From: Bacillota bacterium
GTDB taxonomy: Bacteria; Bacillota; Clostridia; Lachnospirales; Bianqueaceae
Length of the DNA stretch: 64,000 nt
Reading direction: 5' to 3'
Assembly (NCBI GenBank): GCA_017441925.1
Contig: JAFRUE010000006.1
Coordinates: 54,682 to 118,681, forward strand
Positions 1 to 7,222 of this stretch are shown here, piece by piece (the first letter of the stretch is position 1; every line of letters begins with the position of its first letter). The notes under the pieces were generated by a model. That model ran no database searches and was not told the origin of the DNA. It saw nothing but the letters and a program-made list of their open reading frames with translations. The position numbers and the translations under genes are program-made.

Positions 1-147
1 CCGCAGACTCTGCATGATCATGGAAACCTCATGAAAACCGTCCTCCCGGGTCTTTCCGACTTCCAGTGTCAGATTGATCTTGGCCTTGGCCCGATAATAT
101 GCCTTTTTCCCGGACAGACCGGATGGACTGCTCATCCGATATTCCAT
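1..147 (-). CDS. ispE: 4-diphosphocytidyl-2-C-methyl-D-erythritol kinase, N-terminal part (cut by window edge)
   Basis: Forty-nine codons are present, reading from an ATG at 147 with AAAGGAGG a few bases upstream; the gene runs off the left edge. After about 18 variable residues the peptide reads AKAKINLTLEVG and then EDGFHEVSMIMQSL, which matches the start of the GHMP-kinase fold in IspE, where the KxNLxL strand and the GxHE(V/I) stretch bind the CDP-ME substrate. IspE phosphorylates CDP-methylerythritol in the non-mevalonate isoprenoid pathway in the cytosol. The 34-bp gap from the hydrolase-fold gene upstream on the same strand suggests co-transcription. The name rests on about 30 recognisable residues only. 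Confidence 0.85.
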   Translation of the reverse strand, partial: MEYRMSSPSGLSGKKAYYRAKAKINLTLEVGKTREDGFHEVSMIMQSLR

Positions 148-181
148 TTTATCCTCCTTTAGACTTACGTCTTGCAGTATA

Positions 182-1045
182 TCATAACGAAACTGACTGA
201 CCGATCGTCTCCAGCATCCAGTTCCTGAAATTCTCCGTCCCTGAACTGTCCGCAACGGGCTTGCCGAAAGATTCCGCGAGCACCTCTACACGGACGGGGC
301 CTTTAAGCGCTTCTGCCGTCTTTCTGACCTCGGCGGCAGGGATTTTTGCATTGCTCTGTTCGGATATCAGCAGGACCGGGACTTTCATCAGCCCGCCTCT
401 TGCGCGTATCTCCGAGACCGGCGATGCTTTGGCTATGTCGGCGCCGGCCGTCATCCTGCAGATCATCCTGCACATCTGCAGAAGCGGGAATGCCGGGAAA
501 CCTTTATCCCGCAGATGCCGTTTCGTCAGATCCGTCAGATCCGCATACGGAGATATCGCGATGACAAACCTGACTCTGTCGTCCATGCACGCGTGCAGCA
601 GTGCAGCGGCAGCTCCTGTCTCCCGGCCGATCGTACCGATATTCCGGCACACGTCAGGCTCCCGGTTCGCAATCGTTGTGTAGATAAGCCGCAGATCGCG
701 GGCTTCCCGGATCCCCCAGGTCCCCGGCCTGCCGCTGTCCCGATAGCCGCGTCCCTGATAACGGATCACGGCAATTCCCTCCGCTAGCAGCATCCGTGCA
801 AGCTCCGCGCCATGCGGTACATCCGACAGTATCACCGTGGTCCCGGACGGTTTCCGCGGGACGAGGACCTCTCCCCGGATCCGGCAGCCGTCCGCCGTAT
901 CACACATAAAGTCATGTCCGCCCGGAGAACGGATCCCGTCCCCCGGTTTCTCAAATTTAAGAAAACGTATACACAGGAAATACGTCAGCACTGTGAAAAA
1001 CACCAGTACGATCCCTGCCGTACACCCAAACACAGTAAGCCACAC
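182..1045 (-). CDS. membrane-anchored alpha/beta-hydrolase-fold protein without a catalytic serine
   Basis: The 287-residue protein starts at GTG (1045), preceded by AAAGGAGG. Residues 3-27 form a membrane anchor. The rest has an alpha/beta-hydrolase layout: a strand with TVILSDVPHG (70-79), a helix, IRYQGRGYRDSG (94-105) and then the nucleophile elbow. The elbow reads G-R-E-T-G (140-144), so glutamate 142 sits where serine is expected. I see no convincing catalytic histidine near the C terminus. It is probably a non-catalytic relative, or it uses other chemistry. It lies directly upstream of ispE on the same strand and has its own promoter at about 1073-1101. The substrate is unknown. Confidence 0.7.
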   Translation of the reverse strand: MWLTVFGCTAGIVLVFFTVLTYFLCIRFLKFEKPGDGIRSPGGHDFMCDTADGCRIRGEVLVPRKPSGTTVILSDVPHGAELARMLLAEGIAVIRYQGRGYRDSGRPGTWGIREARDLRLIYTTIANREPDVCRNIGTIGRETGAAAALLHACMDDRVRFVIAISPYADLTDLTKRHLRDKGFPAFPLLQMCRMICRMTAGADIAKASPVSEIRARGGLMKVPVLLISEQSNAKIPAAEVRKTAEALKGPVRVEVLAESFGKPVADSSGTENFRNWMLETIGQSVSL

Positions 1046-1072
1046 AGCGGCTCCTCCTTTATTATTGTTTTC

Positions 1073-1101
1073 ATTATACTATCTGTTTTTGCAGAAATCA
1101 A
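1073..1101 (-). promoter_or_regulatory. promoter of the hydrolase-fold gene
   Basis: On the minus strand TTGATT (1101-1096) is followed after 17 bp by TATAAT (1078-1073). The ribosome binding site and GTG start lie about 25 bp downstream. It is divergent from the promoter at 1123-1151. Confidence 0.7.
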
Positions 1102-1122
1102 CCCCATAGGTCCCTGCTCTGC

Positions 1123-1151
1123 TTGCGAAAGAGTTTACATTTTGATATAAT
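1123..1151 (+). promoter_or_regulatory. promoter of the DUF4430/ECF pair
   Basis: TTGCGA (1123-1128), 17 bp, then TATAAT (1146-1151). The leader to the ATG at 1212 is only about 55 nt, too short for a cobalamin or thiamine riboswitch. Confidence 0.7.
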
Positions 1152-1211
1152 ACGGGGCGACGGACATGATGGGCAGGCATATCCGATTTTTAACAGAAAG
1201 GATGGATTAAA

Positions 1212-1619
1212 ATGGCTGAACAAAGCAAAAACAAGAAAACCGCTCTTATTGTGACCTGTGTGCTCGCTGTTCTGATCATCGCCGCGATCCTGATCGTCGT
1301 CTTCCGCAAGCCTGCCGCTACCCAGCAGGGCAAGAAGACTATTGTCGTGGAAGTCATCAACGGCGAAGACAAACAGGAATTCACGGTCCACACGGATCAG
1401 GAGTTCCTGCGCAGCGCGCTCGAAGAGCTGAATCTGATCAAGGGATCCGAGTCCGAATACGGTCTCTTTGTTACGGAAGTCAACGGTGTCGCTGCGGATG
1501 ATACCAAGCAGCAGTGGTGGTGCTTCACCAAAGGCGGCGAAGAGCTGATGACCGGTGTTGACACGACTCCGATCGCTGACGGAGATCATTTCGAAATCGA
1601 ACTGAAGACAGGCTGGTAA
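1212..1619 (+). CDS. membrane-anchored DUF4430 protein
   Basis: This 135-residue protein has an N-terminal membrane segment (about residues 12-33) and an exported domain of about 90 residues. The region with QQWWCFTKGGE and the ending GDHFEIELKTGW are typical of DUF4430, the small beta domain also found at the C terminus of transcobalamin-type proteins. The stop codon is 2 bp from the next gene, an ECF S-component, so the two are almost certainly co-translated. In this family the pair is generally taken to be a cell-surface ligand-capture domain next to a vitamin transporter; that role is inference here. RBS AGAAAGGATGG precedes the ATG. Confidence 0.8.
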   Translation: MAEQSKNKKTALIVTCVLAVLIIAAILIVVFRKPAATQQGKKTIVVEVINGEDKQEFTVHTDQEFLRSALEELNLIKGSESEYGLFVTEVNGVAADDTKQQWWCFTKGGEELMTGVDTTPIADGDHFEIELKTGW

Positions 1620-1621
1620 TC

Positions 1622-2137
1622 ATGAACGTCTACCGGATGGTCCTGTTCGCGTTTCTCGGCGCCCTCTATTATGCCGTACAGGTAGCGCTCGCTCCTCTGC
1701 CCAATATCGAGCTTGTATCCACTTTGATCCTGGTTACGACGCTCACATTCGGAGCGCAGACACTGTTTCCGACGTATGTCTTTATCATCCTGGAGGGACT
1801 GACATACGGCTTCGGTGTCTGGTGGTGTGTCTATCTGTATGTTTGGCCCGTTCTGTGCGTAGTGGTGCTTCTTCTGCAGAAACACGGATCCTGGTGGCTG
1901 TGGTGTGCTGTTCTGGCCCTTTTCGGGCTGTCGTTCGGTTTCCTTTGCTCGATCCCCTATCTGTTCATTGGGGGACCCGGCATGATGTTTGCCTGGTGGA
2001 TCAACGGTCTGCCGTTTGACCTGATGCACTGTGCCGGCAATCTTGCAGCCGGTATCGTTTTGTACAAGCCGTTGCTGTTCTGCCTTCAGAAACTGAAGGA
2101 AATATTCCGGAGAAAACTGGAGAAGCAGGCGCTTTAA
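1622..2137 (+). CDS. ECF-type transporter S component (substrate-binding membrane subunit)
   Basis: The 171-residue protein is very hydrophobic, with about five or six predicted membrane helices and a basic C-terminal tail (KLKEIFRRKLEKQ). Size, helix number and aromatic loops (GFGVWWCVYLYVW, MMFAWWINGLPFD) fit the S components of energy-coupling-factor importers, which bind one vitamin and share a common EcfAA'T module. No EcfA or EcfT gene is in the window, so it would use a module encoded elsewhere. The adjacent DUF4430 protein suggests cobalamin or another vitamin as substrate, but the sequence does not decide this. It begins 2 bp after the DUF4430 gene. Confidence 0.7.
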   Translation: MNVYRMVLFAFLGALYYAVQVALAPLPNIELVSTLILVTTLTFGAQTLFPTYVFIILEGLTYGFGVWWCVYLYVWPVLCVVVLLLQKHGSWWLWCAVLALFGLSFGFLCSIPYLFIGGPGMMFAWWINGLPFDLMHCAGNLAAGIVLYKPLLFCLQKLKEIFRRKLEKQAL

Positions 2138-2141
2138 CGGC

Positions 2142-2170
2142 TTGACAAAACGGCGGAGAGCTTTTATAAT
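2142..2170 (+). promoter_or_regulatory. consensus promoter of tRNA-Ser
   Basis: Exact TTGACA (2142-2147) and exact TATAAT (2165-2170) with a 17-bp spacer. The tRNA begins about 31 bp after the -10 box. It starts immediately after the ECF gene's stop codon. Confidence 0.9.
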
Positions 2171-2201
2171 GTGAAAGTCATGAAGAGTTTCTCTTTTCAC
2201 T

Positions 2202-2287
2202 GGAGAGATGTCCGAGTGGTTTATGGAGCTGGTCTTGAAAACCAGTGACTCCGCAAGGGGCCGTGGGTTCGAATCCTACTCTCTCCG
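2202..2287 (+). tRNA. tRNA-Ser (anticodon UGA)
   Basis: An 86-nt cloverleaf. The acceptor stem GGAGAGA (2202-2208) pairs with TCTCTCC ending at 2286, and the discriminator is G. The anticodon stem CTGGT/ACCAG closes the loop CTTGAAA, giving anticodon TGA (2236-2238). A long variable arm (GACTCCGCAAGGGGC) and the T-arm GGTTCGAATCC confirm a class II serine tRNA. The CCA end is not encoded. Confidence 0.95.
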
Positions 2288-2293
2288 TTCCCT

Positions 2294-2330
2294 GATCTGT
2301 ATCCCCTGCGGATACAGATCTTTTTATTTT
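2294..2330 (+). terminator. terminator of tRNA-Ser
   Basis: Perfect 11-bp stem GATCTGTATCC / GGATACAGATC with loop CCTGC, followed by TTTTTATTTT. Confidence 0.9.
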
Positions 2331-2347
2331 CTGACAGGAGGTCCAAA

Positions 2348-3643
2348 ATGGATATCTGCACATTTACCGGCGGTACGATTCTGATCCCCCAGACCGATCT
2401 GACGGCTTTCAGCGTGATTGCCTGCGATCAGTATACTTCTGAACCCGAATACTGGAAACAGGCCGCGGCTATCGCGGACGGCAAGCCCTCCGCGCTTAAC
2501 CTGATTTTTCCGGAAGCCGAGCTCGGCGCTCCCGAGGCCAACAGCGAACGGATCCGCAAGATCCACGACGCCATGTGGCAATCGCTCTCTTCCGGTCTGT
2601 TCCGCGAGTATCCGGACGCGATGATCCTCACGGAAAGGACGCTCCGCGACGGTTCTGTCCGTTACGGCATCCTTGGACTGATCGATCTGGAGCAATACGA
2701 TTATCATACCGAATCCGAGAGCTTCATCCGGGCGACGGAGCAGACAGTTCTCGCCCGTGTCGAGTCCCGCAAAGAGCTGCGTGACGGCTCTGCTCTCGAC
2801 ATCCCGCATCTGATGCTGCTTGTGGACGACCGGGACAAAGAACTGGTCGAGCCGCTTATCGCGCGGATCGGCGAATTCGAAAAGATCTATGACTTCGGTC
2901 TGATGCAGAATTCCGGGCATCTCCGCGGCTACCTGATCCCGAAGGACGGTCAGGAGCATATCGCCGCCGTTCTGGAGAAATGGTCGGATCCCAGCTGGTT
3001 CCGCCGCAAATACCGTTCGACCTCCCATCCGATGGTCCTCGCCGTCGGTGACGGCAACCATTCGCTCGCCGCTGCCAAAAACGCCTACGAGCGGATCAAG
3101 GAGCGCATCGGCGCAGAGGCCGCCGCTTCTCATCCTGCCCGTTACGCACTCGCCGAGCTCAACAATCTGCATGATCCGGCGATCACCTTCGAGCCGATCT
3201 ACCGTGTGCTGAAAGGCGCGGATCTCGATGATCTGCTGAATTTCCTGCGCAAGTCTGAGCCGGCTTTCCACGGCGGTTCCGCTCAGTTCGGCGAAACCAG
3301 CCTGTATTTCCAGTGCGGACTTGAGCGCCGGACGCTTTCCATTCCGGCACAGCCCGGTATTCTGCCGGTCCAGATCCTGCAGCCGCTGCTCGACGCCTAT
3401 CTGGCGGAGCATCCCGAGGTCGGTATCGACTACATCCATGGACTTGACACTGTCCGAGCGCTTGCCGGCGACCCTGCCTGCATCGGCATCACTTTCAGCG
3501 GGATCCGCAAGGACGAAGTCTTCGGCGCGGTGATCCACGGGGATGTGCTTCCCCGCAAGACTTTCTCCATCGGACACGCGGAAGACAAGCGTTTCTACCT
3601 GGAGTCCCGCCGGATCCTTACCGACGCGGATCGCGAAGCATAA
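2348..3643 (+). CDS. DUF1015 family protein
   Basis: A 431-residue soluble protein starting at ATG after ACAGGAGG. The opening (ILIPQTDLTAFSVIACDQYT) and the internal GDGNHSLAAAKNAYE (about residue 236) are hallmarks of DUF1015, a family spread through anaerobic bacteria and archaea with no settled reaction. The GDGNH stretch looks like a binding or catalytic loop. The next gene, an FAD-dependent oxidoreductase, begins 9 bp later, and an AEC-type permease follows, which suggests a shared role in handling a small organic or amino acid. That role is inferred from position only. Confidence 0.85.
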   Translation: MDICTFTGGTILIPQTDLTAFSVIACDQYTSEPEYWKQAAAIADGKPSALNLIFPEAELGAPEANSERIRKIHDAMWQSLSSGLFREYPDAMILTERTLRDGSVRYGILGLIDLEQYDYHTESESFIRATEQTVLARVESRKELRDGSALDIPHLMLLVDDRDKELVEPLIARIGEFEKIYDFGLMQNSGHLRGYLIPKDGQEHIAAVLEKWSDPSWFRRKYRSTSHPMVLAVGDGNHSLAAAKNAYERIKERIGAEAAASHPARYALAELNNLHDPAITFEPIYRVLKGADLDDLLNFLRKSEPAFHGGSAQFGETSLYFQCGLERRTLSIPAQPGILPVQILQPLLDAYLAEHPEVGIDYIHGLDTVRALAGDPACIGITFSGIRKDEVFGAVIHGDVLPRKTFSIGHAEDKRFYLESRRILTDADREA

Positions 3644-3652
3644 GGCGTCCTC

Positions 3653-5566
3653 ATGCAGGAATACTCATTCCAGATCCTCGTTGTCGGAAGCGGTGCCGCC
3701 GGATTTGCAGCCTGCGACAGGCTGCATCTGATGGGCGCCCGTGACTTTGCTCTGGTCAGCGAAGGCCGCGACAAAGGCACTTCCCGCAATACCGGTTCTG
3801 ACAAACAGACATATTACAAGCTGACACTGTCCGGCGACGAACCGGATTCCTATACCGAAATGGCACGGACGATCTTTGAGGGCAAATCTGCAGACGGCGA
3901 TCTTGCGCTCTGTGAGGCCGCCGGATCCGTCCCTGCTTTTCTGCATCTTGCAGAGCTCGGCGTACCTTTCCCGACCAACGTCTACGGAGAATACATCGGT
4001 TATAAGACCGATCACGATCCGCGCAGCCGGGCAACATCCGCAGGTCCTCTGACTTCAAAGCTGATGACCGAGGCACTGGAAAAAGCTGTGCTTTCGCATG
4101 GTACGCCCATCTTAGAACCTCTGCAGATGATCCGTATTCTGACCGATAATAACCGTGTCTACGGTATCCTCTGCCTGGATCCGGACACACAGGAACTTGT
4201 CCTCCTGCACTGTTCTTCGCTTATCCTCGCGACCGGCGGCCCAGCCTGCCTGTATCAGGACAGCGTCTATCCCGCAAGCCAGCACGGCAGCACGGGTTTG
4301 GCTTTTCAGGCCGGTATCCGCGGCCGAGGACTTACGGAATGGCAGTATGGCATGGCTTCAATGCGTCCCCGCTGGAACGTTTCCGGCACCTATATGCAGG
4401 TCATCCCGACGTTTTACTCCACTGCGCAGGACGGATCCGACAGACGCGAATTTCTGTCAGACGGCTTCACAAGCCGTACGGAACTGCTGGGACAGGTCTT
4501 TCTGAAAGGCTACCAGTGGCCGTTCGACAGCCGTAAAGCCATGCACGGTTCTTCCCGTATCGATCTGATGGTCTACCGGGAGACAGTCCTGCTCGGGCGC
4601 CGGGTCTTCCTGGACTACCGCGTCAACCCGGGCAGACAGCCGATCGCTGCGGACGAGCTGCCGGATGAAGCGCGTAATTATCTGGTCAAAACGCTGCCGG
4701 CGGATCTTTTTGCCGCGCCGCCTTTCGAACGGCTCGCTTACATGAACCGTCCCGCGGTCGATTTCTATCTGTCTAAAGGCGTGGATCTTTCAGCCGAACC
4801 GCTTGAGATCGCGATCTGCGCACAGCACAATAACGGCGGACTGGCCGTTGACAACTGGTGGCGCACCAATGTGGAAGGCATCTTCTGCATCGGCGAAGCC
4901 GCGGGAACACACGGGGTATACCGTCCCGGCGGTACTGCGCTCAATGCCGGCCAGGTCGGCGCACTGCGCGCCGCCCGTTATATCACGGAGAAACGTCTTG
5001 ATATCGAGATTCCGAAGCTGCCTAAATCCTGTCTTGGGCAGCTCTGGGAGGTTCTTGAACTCTTGGAGCATACGGGAGAGAATCAGGACTGCACAGCCTC
5101 TGTTGCCGAAAAATACCGCCGCAGGATGAGTGCTTCAGGCGGGGCTTTCCGTTCTGCTTCCGCCATCCGGGAGATCCTTGCGGACCTTTCAGAACTGCTC
5201 GCGCATTTCGGCGAAAGGATCGGCGGGCGTCCGTCCGCTGTTTTCCGTCTGTATGACCAGCTGCGCGCTTCGCAGGTCTATCTTGCCGCGATGCTTGACT
5301 ACGCCGAACATACGGAAACCAGCCGCGGCAGCTCCATTTCCCGCACAGATCAGGGGACGCTCCCGGATCTTGCCGTGCATCCTGTTCCTGAAGAGTTCCG
5401 TTTTCTGGAAGATAACGGCAGCCTGGACGGCTTCCTGCAGGAGATCGATCCTGTGACCCTCTCTGCCGTCTGGCGTCCCGTGCATCCGATCCCGGATCGT
5501 TCTGCAGACGTTTTTGAGAATATCTGGCGCGAATACCGGGAGCATACATTGATTAAGGAGCCGTAA
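3653..5566 (+). CDS. FAD-dependent oxidoreductase, fumarate reductase/L-aspartate oxidase flavoprotein family
   Basis: The 637-residue protein opens with a dinucleotide-binding fold (VVGSGAAGFAACDRL, residues 8-22), has SRNTGSDKQTYYKL in the position of the FAD-ribityl loop, LILATGGPACLY in the middle, and GIFCIGEAAGTHGVYRPGGT (about 414-433), the second FAD-contact motif of this family. A helical C-terminal domain follows, as in SdhA/FrdA/NadB. No N-terminal Tat or Sec signal and no FMN-binding domain are seen, so it is probably cytosolic. No iron-sulfur subunit is encoded nearby, so the electron partner is unknown. It lies between DUF1015 and an AEC permease, 9 bp and 4 bp away. Confidence 0.85.
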   Translation: MQEYSFQILVVGSGAAGFAACDRLHLMGARDFALVSEGRDKGTSRNTGSDKQTYYKLTLSGDEPDSYTEMARTIFEGKSADGDLALCEAAGSVPAFLHLAELGVPFPTNVYGEYIGYKTDHDPRSRATSAGPLTSKLMTEALEKAVLSHGTPILEPLQMIRILTDNNRVYGILCLDPDTQELVLLHCSSLILATGGPACLYQDSVYPASQHGSTGLAFQAGIRGRGLTEWQYGMASMRPRWNVSGTYMQVIPTFYSTAQDGSDRREFLSDGFTSRTELLGQVFLKGYQWPFDSRKAMHGSSRIDLMVYRETVLLGRRVFLDYRVNPGRQPIAADELPDEARNYLVKTLPADLFAAPPFERLAYMNRPAVDFYLSKGVDLSAEPLEIAICAQHNNGGLAVDNWWRTNVEGIFCIGEAAGTHGVYRPGGTALNAGQVGALRAARYITEKRLDIEIPKLPKSCLGQLWEVLELLEHTGENQDCTASVAEKYRRRMSASGGAFRSASAIREILADLSELLAHFGERIGGRPSAVFRLYDQLRASQVYLAAMLDYAEHTETSRGSSISRTDQGTLPDLAVHPVPEEFRFLEDNGSLDGFLQEIDPVTLSAVWRPVHPIPDRSADVFENIWREYREHTLIKEP

Positions 5567-5570
5567 CGTT

Positions 5571-6530
5571 ATGTTTCAGAATATGCTGACCGTAGGGGCT
5601 CAGGTTCTGATCCTCTTTCTCCTGATCCTGATGGGATATATTGCCGGCAAAACAAAGCTGTTTACTGCAGGCGCCGCTGCCGGCATGTCCAATATCATTC
5701 TGTATTTTGTTTCCCCCTGCATGATTCTGAACGCGTTTCAGCGCGACTACGATCCTTCTATGCTGAAAGGTCTGCTGCTTGCTTTTGCCGCAGGCGCGAT
5801 CGGTCACGGCGTGGCCATTCTGCTGGCGCATCTTCTGGTCCGCGATCCCGACAAGCGACGCGAATGTGTCTACCGGTTCTGTATTGTTTTCTCAAACTGC
5901 GGCTATATGTCATTCCCGCTGCAGCGTGCGCTTCTTGGCGAGACAGGTGTTTTCTACGGCACCGCTTATGTAACGATGTTCAACATCCTGATCTGGAGTT
6001 ACGGGATCCTGCTGATGAGCCGGAGTTTCGGCGCAAAAAAGAACGCGCCGGCCCAGGGCGAAAAAGTGTTCTCGATCTCGAAGATCCTGTTGAACCCGGG
6101 AATCCTGTCAGCCTGCGTCGGACTCGTCTTTTTCTTCTGCTCGATCCGTCTTCCGAACGTTCTCGCGTCACCGATCGCTTCCATGGCCGCCCTGAACACG
6201 CCGATGCCGATGTTCCTGATCGGTTATTATCTGTCAAATGCGCGGTTCGGGACAATCCTGCGATCCCGTAAGGCTTATTATGTTATTGCAATGCGGCTTC
6301 TGGCCGTCCCGCTGATTGTATTCGGATGTTATCTGCTTCTGGATCTCCGCGGACCTGTCCTGATCGCCTGCACGATCGCTGTCAGCGCGCCTGCCGCCGC
6401 CATGGGTCCGGTATTCTCGGAGCGCTTCGGCGATGATACGGAAACTTCGGTCGGACTTGTGTCGCTGTCGACAGTTCTTTCTATTATTACAATGCCGGTT
6501 GTTGTCGGACTGGCGCAGTCATTTGCGTAA
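5571..6530 (+). CDS. AEC family permease (auxin efflux carrier-like)
   Basis: A 319-residue protein with about ten membrane helices in two halves, starting at ATG after AAGGAG. The first helix contains LILLFLLILMGYIAGK, and the helix-breaking stretches (NIILYFVSPCMILNAF, SNCGYMSFPLQRALLG, AALNTPMPMFLIGYYLS) are typical of AEC carriers, which move small organic anions such as malate in bacteria. It begins 4 bp after the flavoprotein and ends the operon before a strong terminator. It may import or export the substrate or product of the two upstream enzymes. Confidence 0.85.
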   Translation: MFQNMLTVGAQVLILFLLILMGYIAGKTKLFTAGAAAGMSNIILYFVSPCMILNAFQRDYDPSMLKGLLLAFAAGAIGHGVAILLAHLLVRDPDKRRECVYRFCIVFSNCGYMSFPLQRALLGETGVFYGTAYVTMFNILIWSYGILLMSRSFGAKKNAPAQGEKVFSISKILLNPGILSACVGLVFFFCSIRLPNVLASPIASMAALNTPMPMFLIGYYLSNARFGTILRSRKAYYVIAMRLLAVPLIVFGCYLLLDLRGPVLIACTIAVSAPAAAMGPVFSERFGDDTETSVGLVSLSTVLSIITMPVVVGLAQSFA

Positions 6531-6564
6531 AAGCCGGTTCACAACCTGAATGTTTGCAGCCGCT

Positions 6565-6611
6565 GCCGGTACAAAGTGTTCTGCGGTACACTTTGTACCG
6601 GCCGTTTTTTT
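6565..6611 (+). terminator. strong terminator after the AEC permease
   Basis: Perfect 15-bp stem GCCGGTACAAAGTGT / ACACTTTGTACCGGC with an 8-nt loop, then CG and a run of eight T. It closes the DUF1015-flavoprotein-permease operon. Confidence 0.95.
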
Positions 6612-6689
6612 CTGTCTTTTTATGCTATCCTAAAAACGAACAATTGTATAGACAGTTGCAAATAACAAGTTACGAAAGGAAGATTAATA

Positions 6690-7217
6690 TTGGCTTCTGC
6701 TGTCAACGGTCTGACAAATACAATCGGTAAACAATTGAATAAATTACGGTTAGCGAACCATCTGACTTCAGAATTCATTGCAAAGAAACTGAACATCACA
6801 AAAAGAGCCTATACCCACTATGAAAAAGCATGCCGTCGTCCCACACTGGATTCTCTTCTTGTTCTGTCAGATCTTTATAAAGTTCCGCTGGAATACTTCG
6901 TCCGGCCCGAACGCATCAACAGCTCTCTTGCGGCTCCGTTGATTTTTGAAGACAGCGAAAAGCCTTCCCGGACTCCGTCCCCTACGGCTCTTATTTCCTT
7001 TCTGGAGAAAATATCGGTCTCCCGGGAATTGCTGTTTATTGTATTCTGCGACGCATTCCATCTGGATCCGAAGCGCTGCATGATCCTTAGGATATTTCTG
7101 CATGTACTGACCTCCAACCAGGATCATGATACAAAGCCATCTGCCGCGAAAGGCAATATAAAATCCGGATCAAAGGCAGCCTCTAATCCGGACGATTTCC
7201 TGTCTGAATTCGATTGA
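6690..7217 (+). CDS. XRE-family transcriptional regulator, TTG start
   Basis: The 175-residue protein starts at TTG (6690), preceded by GAAAGGAAG; no in-frame ATG lies before the domain. Residues 11-69 form a Cro/C1-type helix-turn-helix: IGKQLNKLRLANHL, then EFIAKKLNITKRAYTHYEKA with the recognition helix, and LLVLSDLYKVPLEYF. The remaining 100 residues are predicted helical with a low-complexity end (SAAKGNIKSGSKAA), so this is a DNA-binding module with an unknown sensor tail. Codon usage is more AT-rich than neighbours. It converges on purA with only 5 bp between stop codons. Its target is unknown; the ACAATTGT palindrome just upstream could be an autoregulatory site. Confidence 0.85.
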   Translation: MASAVNGLTNTIGKQLNKLRLANHLTSEFIAKKLNITKRAYTHYEKACRRPTLDSLLVLSDLYKVPLEYFVRPERINSSLAAPLIFEDSEKPSRTPSPTALISFLEKISVSRELLFIVFCDAFHLDPKRCMILRIFLHVLTSNQDHDTKPSAAKGNIKSGSKAASNPDDFLSEFD

Positions 7218-7222
7218 TATTA

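Noticed and set aside
1046..1211. Cobalamin riboswitch before the DUF4430/ECF pair
   Set aside because: Only about 55 nt of leader follow the promoter, too short, and no conserved B12-box is seen.
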